Shown: one piece after another, positions 43,538 to 49,279 of the stretch
Layout: each line of letters starts with the position of its first letter
Position numbering within the stretch: the first letter of the stretch is position 1
DNA from: Actinomycetota bacterium
Lineage (GTDB): Bacteria > Actinomycetota > Actinomycetes > Nanopelagicales > Nanopelagicaceae
Reading direction: 5' to 3'
Assembly (NCBI GenBank): GCA_010031635.1
Contig: RGZI01000003.1
Location: 1-49,279 of the forward strand
DNA: 49,279 nucleotides
Made by a program: the position numbers and the translations under genes
Notes under the pieces: model-generated
The model's database searches: none
What the model was told of the DNA's origin: nothing
What the model saw: only the letters and a program-made list of their open reading frames with translations

Positions 43538-44296
43538 ATGGATTTTGTTGGGAAAGTAGTAATAGTTACCGGTGCCGCAAAAGGTATGGGTTTTGGCGCT
43601 GCAGTTAAATTTGCAAACGAAGGTGCAAGTGTGGGACTTGTGGATAATGATGCTGCGACGCTTGCAACTGTTGAGAAGAACTTTTTAACATCAGGCAAAA
43701 AAGTAAAGGCTTTTCCAACTGATGTGAGCAATGCAAAAGATGTTGAGAAAATGGTCGCCGGAGTTATTGCTGAATTTGGAGCGCTAGACGTAATTGCAAA
43801 TTGTGCCGGAATTCAAACTTATGGTGATGCCGTTGAGACGACAGAAGAGATTTGGGATAAAACCCTAGATGTAAATGTTAAATCTATGTTCTTGACTGCA
43901 AAGTATGGCGTTCCGCATATGCGTAAACGTGGCGGCGGAGCTATTGTAAATATTTCATCAGTTCAATCAATTGGCGCTCAAAAGCAAGTTGTTGCTTACT
44001 CAACTTCGAAAGGTGCAATTAACGCATTAACTCGTGCGATGGCGATGGATTTTGCGGTAGATAAAATTCGGGTTAACTCAGTTCTTCCTGGTTCGGTTGA
44101 TACACCTTTGTTACGTTTTGCTGCTGAAACTCACAAGGGCAATAAAACGGTGGATGAAGTTGTGGCTGAGTGGGGAAGTTCGCATCCGATTGGTCGAATG
44201 GGAACTATCGAAGATATTGCCGAGCTTATTGCGTTTCTAGCCAGTGATCGAGCTTTATTTATTACATGCTGCGATACCGTTAATAGTAAGAAGTAA
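43538..44296 (+). CDS. SDR sugar dehydrogenase, C-terminus disrupted
   Basis: A classical NAD(P)-dependent SDR: VTGAAKGMGFGAA (cofactor loop), NCAGIQTYG, VNISSVQS (catalytic Ser), YSTSKGAINAL (Tyr-x3-Lys) and NSVLPGSVDTPLL. It matches sugar dehydrogenases of fucose/arabinose-type oxidative pathways. The expected ending after ASDRALFIT is GA-x-x-VDGG-x; instead the frame reads TCCDTVNSKK and stops, so about 12-15 conserved residues that help form the dimer and cofactor pocket are missing. The change occurs at the base where ppc homology begins on the other strand. AAGGAG precedes ATG 43538. Confidence 0.88.
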   Translation: MDFVGKVVIVTGAAKGMGFGAAVKFANEGASVGLVDNDAATLATVEKNFLTSGKKVKAFPTDVSNAKDVEKMVAGVIAEFGALDVIANCAGIQTYGDAVETTEEIWDKTLDVNVKSMFLTAKYGVPHMRKRGGGAIVNISSVQSIGAQKQVVAYSTSKGAINALTRAMAMDFAVDKIRVNSVLPGSVDTPLLRFAAETHKGNKTVDEVVAEWGSSHPIGRMGTIEDIAELIAFLASDRALFITCCDTVNSKK

Positions 44297-46957
44297 TGCT
44301 CGGCGAAGTGTTGCTTCGTCGCTGTAGTCACCTTTACGAACTCTTTGTAGTAGAGATACCTGTAGAAGTTGAAGTGGACGAAGGTAAGCATCACGAACTT
44401 GCAAAGTTTGTGAAAGAATTGGCTGATCACTTAGCAACTCGCTCTTGCCAGTCAAATGTAAAATTTCAGCTACGGTTAAATCAAATTCAGTCCGAATTTC
44501 ATCTAAGAAATGATGAAGCTCAGGGTTGACCAAAGTTTTTACATAATGCTCAGCAGTTAAAAGATCAGTCTTTACCAAAGTCATTTCAACATTACTTATA
44601 AATGTGCGGAAGAAATGCCATTCCGTAAGCATGTGCGCCAATACATCAGAGTTGCCTGCTTCACGGGCTGCCTTTAAACCAGTTCCAACACCAAACCACC
44701 CGGGAACAATCTGACGCGATTGAGTCCAACCAAAGACCCAAGGAATAGCGCGCAACCCGCTTAGGTCAGCACTTGAATCTGGTCGTCGTGAAGGTCGCGA
44801 ACCTAAGAATAAATCTCCAAGTTGTTCTACTGGAGTTGATTCGAAAAAGTACTGTGGAAGATCAGGATGGTCCGTCAAAGTGCGGTACTGCGTCATCGCT
44901 GCACTACTTACGAGATCCATGCATGAATCCCATTTAGCTAAATCTTTCGGATTTTGACGTGGCGCGCGATTTAAAACTGTAGCTTCCAAAGATCCCGCAA
45001 GCATTAACTCAACATTTTCACGCGCGAGTGATGGCAGCGAGTACTTATCGCTAATAACTTCACCCTGTTCAGTCATTTTGATTTCTCCATCGACCGAACC
45101 CCAAGGAAGTGCAATTAATGCGTCATAAGTTGGCCCGCCACCACGACCTACAGAACCACCTCGACCGTGGAATATCCGAAGTGCAATTCCGTGTTTCATC
45201 GCAACATCACGCAAACGTCTTTGGGCTCGGTGAATTTCCCATTGGCTAGTTGTAATTCCAGCATCTTTATTTGAATCAGAGTATCCGAGCATCACTTCTT
45301 GTACATTTCCGCGTAGCTCAAGAATCTGTCGGTATTCAGTAACAGCCAAAAGTGATTCCAAAATCTTGTCTGCTGATTGCAATTCAGCCACTGTTTCCAA
45401 AAGTGGGACATAACCAATTAAAGAAAATGGATCTTCACAATTTAGATTTAATAATCCTACTTGCTTGCCAAGCACCACCGCGGCCAACAAATCATCAGCA
45501 CCTTTTGTCATTGAGACGATATAACTTTCGATGGCCTCATTGCCATATCGCTCGATAATCTCACCTATTGCAGCAAAAGTTGCCAAGGTTTGTCTACCAA
45601 GATCATCGAGATCATCGAGATCATCTGTTAAATTTGCAGCCGATGGTCGAGAGTTTGCTAATTCTGCTGCCAATAGATTTATACGTTCAGCACTACTAAG
45701 TTCTAGATAATTCTTGGTTCCAACACTGCTAAATAATTGATTTAAAAGATGGTGATGCCGGTCAGAGTGTTCGCGTACATCAAGAGTGGCATGAGTTAAT
45801 CCAAATGCTGAAACATTTCTAATCATTCGATCGAGTTCACCATTTGCAATCAATTCACCTTTATGGCTCATTAGTGAATCACGCATAATCAGCAGATCGT
45901 CAAGTAATTCCTGTGTATTTGCATAGTCGCGCCCTGGCTCATGATCTTGTAGGGAAGCATGGCGCTTTTGAGTTAGTAATAATTTGTGGCGGATAGCAGT
46001 GGCTTTTAATCGATATGGCTCTTCAACGTTGATGCGCCTAAAACGTTCTTCAATCTCAGGCAAAATTATTAAATCAACTTTTACGGAAGCAAGTAACTCT
46101 TCGGAGGCTCCAGCAATACGGGTTGATACAGAAAGTGATTGGCGAAGTGCATCTAATCTTTCGAGAGTTACCCTAATGCTGTGCCCAACTTGGGTAGAAA
46201 CAGCGTTTTTAGTTACCTCTGCGGTTACATGTGGATTTCCATCTCTATCTCCACCGATCCAACTTCCAAATGACAGTGGGCGAGCGGTCGAATCAAGAGT
46301 TATTCCAAATTTATTTAATTCAAATGCAAAATCTTCAAGAACTTGGGAAACAGTAGATCTGCTTAAATCATCTAAGTAGTACAGCGCATTCATAGCTTCA
46401 TCAATTGGTTCTGGACGTTCTAGACGCAACTCATCTGTCTGCCATAACAGTTCAATAGCCTCAGCAAGTCTGCGGTTATTCTCTGGCGCATTTTTCGCAT
46501 CAAGTAAACCTGCAATTGTTGCAAGTTTACTCAAAATAGATCTGCGTGCAGCTTCAGTTGGGTGTGCTGTAAATACTGGCCGAACTGAAAGTGATGCAAC
46601 GCTTCTGGCTAATTCATCTCGAGAAATCTTTTGCTCAGCAATCCGATTAGATGCACGTTGCAACCAGGATTCACCACTTCCACGCTCTTGAGCTAATGTG
46701 CGCGCGCGGTGTACCTGTTCAGCAACATTTGCTAAGTGAAAGTAAGCGTTAAAAGCCCTTACTAATCTGATGCTGTCGTCAACATTAACTTTGGCAAGCA
46801 AATTTGCACCTGCCGGTGAATCTTCACGGACCGCTTGGCGGACTTGTTCAACTAGATCAAGGAGTGATTGTCCTTCTTGACGAGCGATTGTTTCTCCCAA
46901 TAGATCGCCTAAGCGGCGAACATCTGCGCGTAACTCCGCGCCATCACTGGAAGGCAT
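44255..46957 (-). CDS. ppc: Phosphoenolpyruvate carboxylase, extreme C-terminus altered
   Basis: A 900-residue anaplerotic enzyme making oxaloacetate from PEP and bicarbonate. Catalytic His is in FTAHPTEAARRSI, then SWIGGDRDGNPHVT, YSDSNKDAGI, FHGRGGSVGRGGGPTYDA (the Gly/Arg loop) and the C-terminal region to LLTINGIAA. Normal enzymes finish GIAAG-x-RNTG, where the last Asn and Gly matter for activity and aspartate inhibition (Asn881 in E. coli). Here the end is CNK and a stop inside the SDR gene. Everything else is intact. A 9-bp repeat near 45601 gives DDLDDLDDL. ATG 46957. Confidence 0.93.
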   Translation of the reverse strand: MPSSDGAELRADVRRLGDLLGETIARQEGQSLLDLVEQVRQAVREDSPAGANLLAKVNVDDSIRLVRAFNAYFHLANVAEQVHRARTLAQERGSGESWLQRASNRIAEQKISRDELARSVASLSVRPVFTAHPTEAARRSILSKLATIAGLLDAKNAPENNRRLAEAIELLWQTDELRLERPEPIDEAMNALYYLDDLSRSTVSQVLEDFAFELNKFGITLDSTARPLSFGSWIGGDRDGNPHVTAEVTKNAVSTQVGHSIRVTLERLDALRQSLSVSTRIAGASEELLASVKVDLIILPEIEERFRRINVEEPYRLKATAIRHKLLLTQKRHASLQDHEPGRDYANTQELLDDLLIMRDSLMSHKGELIANGELDRMIRNVSAFGLTHATLDVREHSDRHHHLLNQLFSSVGTKNYLELSSAERINLLAAELANSRPSAANLTDDLDDLDDLGRQTLATFAAIGEIIERYGNEAIESYIVSMTKGADDLLAAVVLGKQVGLLNLNCEDPFSLIGYVPLLETVAELQSADKILESLLAVTEYRQILELRGNVQEVMLGYSDSNKDAGITTSQWEIHRAQRRLRDVAMKHGIALRIFHGRGGSVGRGGGPTYDALIALPWGSVDGEIKMTEQGEVISDKYSLPSLARENVELMLAGSLEATVLNRAPRQNPKDLAKWDSCMDLVSSAAMTQYRTLTDHPDLPQYFFESTPVEQLGDLFLGSRPSRRPDSSADLSGLRAIPWVFGWTQSRQIVPGWFGVGTGLKAAREAGNSDVLAHMLTEWHFFRTFISNVEMTLVKTDLLTAEHYVKTLVNPELHHFLDEIRTEFDLTVAEILHLTGKSELLSDQPILSQTLQVRDAYLRPLQLLQVSLLQRVRKGDYSDEATLRRALLLTINGIAACNK
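44262..44272. other. Join point truncating both SDR and ppc
   Basis: On the plus strand SDR homology ends after FIT at ~44266. On the minus strand ppc homology (GIAA) ends at 44267. Both proteins then run a few codons into the other gene. A single breakpoint therefore explains both altered C-termini. Confidence 0.75.
45601..45625. repeat. 9-bp tandem repeat within ppc
   Basis: GATCATCGA twice plus GATCATC, encoding the acidic LDDLDDL stretch on the minus strand. In frame, in a surface-like variable region of the enzyme. Confidence 0.75.
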
Positions 46958-47051
46958 GGGGTAATTCTCTCAGATAGAGTCGTCCTATTGCCCCCCGCAT
47001 TTAGCGGATTGGGGCTTGTCGTGCTGTATCAAGAAGAGAATTGGGGCAAAG

Positions 47052-49279
47052 ATGGCAGTTGAATCCTTATTGCCTCATCTCAAATTGCAAGATCTAAGTT
47101 CAGCGATCGCCTCGGGCAAAAAAGTAATAGCGCCAAATTCACTCCACTCTTGGCTAATTGCTCAAGCGGCAATTTCAAACAGCGAAAATCAAAGTGCTCC
47201 AATCTTGGTGGTTACGCCAGGAAGCATTCTTGATTTACAACGCGAATTACATGAGATTGCACCAGAATTAATAATTCAAACTTTTCCTAATTGGGAAACT
47301 TTGCCTCATGAAAGATTGAGTCCACAAAGCGATACGGTTGCTGCCAGATATAAAGCTTTAAACATGCTGCGTACAAATCAACCAATAGATATTTTGCTAA
47401 CACCTGTACGTGCATTAATGCAACCATTTGTTAAAGGATTTGGCTCAATCGCTGCTCCGAAATTTGAAGCAGGTTTGCAGATTGATATGCATAAATGTGC
47501 ACAGGAGTTAGTTTCACTTGGATACGTAAGAACTGACTTAGTTGAAAAACGTGGTGAGTTTGCAATTCGTGGAGGCTTACTTGATATTTTCCCACCGCAA
47601 GAAGATCACCCGATCAGAGTTGAATTCTTTGATGACACAATCGAGGAAGTCCGCAGCTTCTCTATCGCCGATCAAAGGACTATGGCACTTATCGCCGGAT
47701 CTGTGACGGCACTTCCTAGTCGTGAAATGGCTTTAACTGATGATGTCAAAAAACGAGCTGGAGCATTAGTTGAAAAGTATCCTGGGATTTCAGATTTACT
47801 AGGGAAAATCGCTAATGGCATTGCTGCGGAGGGTATGGAATCTTTAATCCCAGCCTTGGTTGATTCAATGGAATCTTTAACTGAAGCACTTCCGGAAGGT
47901 TCAAAAGTAATTTTAGTTTCGCCAGATTTAATAAATTCTAGAGCTGGTGAATTAATTTCAACTGGTCGTGAATTTTTAGAAGCATCTTGGCTTAATGCCG
48001 CACATGGAAATACAGTTCCAATTGAATTAGGTAGAAGTTCATTTATAGAGTTGCCTGAAGTTTTATCGGCACTAGGTAATCGCAATTTCAATATTGGCTC
48101 CGTTGCACCATTTGGAATCGATGGTGAAAATTCAGAGTTTGCCGAGTTTGAAGTGATTGAACCTATAAGGGGAAACATTGATCGCTTTACTTTGCAGATC
48201 AATGAAAAGATTAGCGCAGGATGGCGAGTTGTAATTACAGCCATAGGACATGGAACCGCTGAAAGATATGCAACTTTGCTAAATGATGCAGATATACCGA
48301 TGAAGTTAATAGAAGATTTGGCAGATCTCACACCAAATGTTGTACATGTGACAACTTCAGCCATCAGATTTGGATTTAGCGCACCACAAGAAAAGATTTT
48401 TTTGGTCACTGAACGAGATTTTGTTGGGGCCAAGGCTGTTAATACCGAAGGTGCACGGCTTGCCCCTCGTCGAGGTAAAAGAATTGACCCGCTTGCATTG
48501 AAAGATGGCGATTACGTCGTGCATGAAATTCATGGAGTAGGTCGTTTTATTGAAATGGTTGAACGAGTAGTTGGGGGAACAACCCGGGAGTATTTAGTTA
48601 TTGAATATGCTTCAAGCAAGCGGGGCCAGCCAGCAGATCGACTTTATTTACCAACTGACTCATTAGATCAGATAACTCGTTATGTTGGTGGGGAAGCTCC
48701 AAGTGTGCACCGTATTGGTGGTGCTGATTGGCAAAAAGCAAAGGGGCGAGCTAAAAAAGCGGTTCGGCAGATCGCTAGTGAGCTAATACAACTCTATGCA
48801 GCACGAACAAGTTCACCAGGATTCGCATTTTCACCAGATACTCCGTGGCAACGCGAATTAGAAGATGCATTCCCATTCTCAGAAACACCAGATCAACTTT
48901 CAACAATTTCAGATGTAAAGGCGGATATGGAAAGACCATATCCAATGGACCGGATTGTTTGCGGAGATGTTGGGTTTGGAAAAACTGAGGTTGCGATACG
49001 TGCGGCATTCAAAGCTGTGCAGGATGGAAAACAAGTTTCAATTTTGTGTCCAACTACATTGCTTGTACAACAACATTTAACAACTTTTAGGGAACGTTAT
49101 TCAGGATTTCCAATTAGAGTTGAAGCGCTATCTCGTTTTTCAACACAAAGTGAAATTAAAAAAGTTCTAGCAGATTTAGCAACAGGTGCTGTGGATGTTG
49201 TGATTGGAACCCACAGATTGCTTTCAACTGATGTGATTTTTAGAGATTTAGGATTGATGGTCGTAGATGAAGAACAAAG
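47052..49279 (+). CDS. mfd: Transcription-repair coupling factor Mfd, 5' part (runs off the window)
   Basis: The frame is open from ATG 47052 to the window end, about 742 of an expected ~1150 residues. Domains in order: UvrB-like damage-homology module (TVVTPGSILDLQREL-type start, LSPQSDTVAARYKAL, RGGLLDIFPP), a CarD-like RNA-polymerase-interacting domain (~475-560; KDGDYVVHEIHGVGRF, VIEYASSKRG, DRLYLPTDSL), and a RecG-like ATPase with Walker A GDVGFGKTEVA (~636) and Walker B VVDEEQ at the last bases. Mfd removes stalled RNA polymerase and recruits UvrA. Start 94 nt from the divergent ppc; GGGGCAAAG precedes the ATG. Confidence 0.96.
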   Translation, partial: MAVESLLPHLKLQDLSSAIASGKKVIAPNSLHSWLIAQAAISNSENQSAPILVVTPGSILDLQRELHEIAPELIIQTFPNWETLPHERLSPQSDTVAARYKALNMLRTNQPIDILLTPVRALMQPFVKGFGSIAAPKFEAGLQIDMHKCAQELVSLGYVRTDLVEKRGEFAIRGGLLDIFPPQEDHPIRVEFFDDTIEEVRSFSIADQRTMALIAGSVTALPSREMALTDDVKKRAGALVEKYPGISDLLGKIANGIAAEGMESLIPALVDSMESLTEALPEGSKVILVSPDLINSRAGELISTGREFLEASWLNAAHGNTVPIELGRSSFIELPEVLSALGNRNFNIGSVAPFGIDGENSEFAEFEVIEPIRGNIDRFTLQINEKISAGWRVVITAIGHGTAERYATLLNDADIPMKLIEDLADLTPNVVHVTTSAIRFGFSAPQEKIFLVTERDFVGAKAVNTEGARLAPRRGKRIDPLALKDGDYVVHEIHGVGRFIEMVERVVGGTTREYLVIEYASSKRGQPADRLYLPTDSLDQITRYVGGEAPSVHRIGGADWQKAKGRAKKAVRQIASELIQLYAARTSSPGFAFSPDTPWQRELEDAFPFSETPDQLSTISDVKADMERPYPMDRIVCGDVGFGKTEVAIRAAFKAVQDGKQVSILCPTTLLVQQHLTTFRERYSGFPIRVEALSRFSTQSEIKKVLADLATGAVDVVIGTHRLLSTDVIFRDLGLMVVDEEQ

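Noticed and set aside
47672-48433. 253-codon open frame on the minus strand inside mfd
   Set aside because: Fully antisense to a clear Mfd frame with recognisable UvrB-like and CarD-like domains; the minus product is low-complexity Ser/Ala/Pro and matches no family.

Overview
The window looks like chromosomal DNA from a streamlined, moderately low-GC actinobacterium. The best guess is a freshwater acI / Nanopelagicales-type lineage. This is inferred from actinobacteria-specific families (DUF3027, DUF2530, the SepX/GlpR membrane protein, FmdB-SAF), from actinobacterial gene orders (serC-pdxH-citrate synthase; galU-glp-rimJ-sepX; pmt/rsmI-metG-tatD-rsmA-ispE; glmU-prs-rplY-pth), from very short intergenic gaps and many 1-23 nt gene overlaps, and from many GTG/TTG starts. 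No phage, insertion sequence, CRISPR array or rRNA was seen. There are two tRNA genes, Arg-CCU and Gln-UUG. No gene-free stretch exceeds 300 bases.

Layout. 1-5.2 kb: 3' part of groEL, a DUF3027 protein, a cold-shock protein, a DUF2530 membrane protein, two tandem MFS exporters and small ORFs. 5.2-9.6 kb: serC and pdxH (serine and vitamin B6 metabolism) opposite citrate synthase and a photolyase. 9.6-17.1 kb: a membrane diguanylate cyclase, a Tat-exported Rieske protein, a secreted two-cysteine protein, an SDR and an enolase-superfamily dehydratase sharing a divergent promoter, tRNA-Arg, purU and an MMPL transporter. 17.3-25.3 kb: SAF and FmdB proteins, CopC and CopD-CtaG membrane proteins, an acyl-CoA dehydrogenase, the 5-formyl-THF cyclo-ligase / galU divergent pair, and a Glp/GlpR-type cell-division module containing a shrunken MoeA-like protein. 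25.3-31.7 kb: protein mannosyltransferase, then rsmI-metG-tatD-rsmA-ispE. 31.7-35.2 kb: two tandem enolase-superfamily genes behind a MarR/TetR regulator pair, with a 36-bp near-palindrome between. 35.3-39.0 kb: tRNA-Gln, glmU fused to a truncated prs, rplY and pth. 39.0-44.3 kb: an oxidative sugar-catabolism cluster (FGGY kinase divergent from a ManD-like protein, lactonase, mutarotase-like protein and SDR dehydrogenase) with a perfect palindrome in the divergent promoter. 44.3-49.3 kb: ppc and the 5' two-thirds of mfd.

The points most worth a second look are: (a) glmU and prs joined in frame with the first ~71 residues of Prs missing; (b) a single breakpoint near 44266/44267 where the SDR and the convergent ppc both lose their conserved C-termini; (c) a domain-II-less, motif-less MoeA homologue kept beside its presumed receptor SepX/GlpR; (d) a ManD-like enolase homologue and a CopC homologue that both appear to have lost metal ligands; (e) several strong palindromes in sugar-acid promoter regions. 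Items (a) and (b) are two deletion-like joins in one window, so they could be real population deletions or assembly chimeras. The sequence alone cannot separate these.
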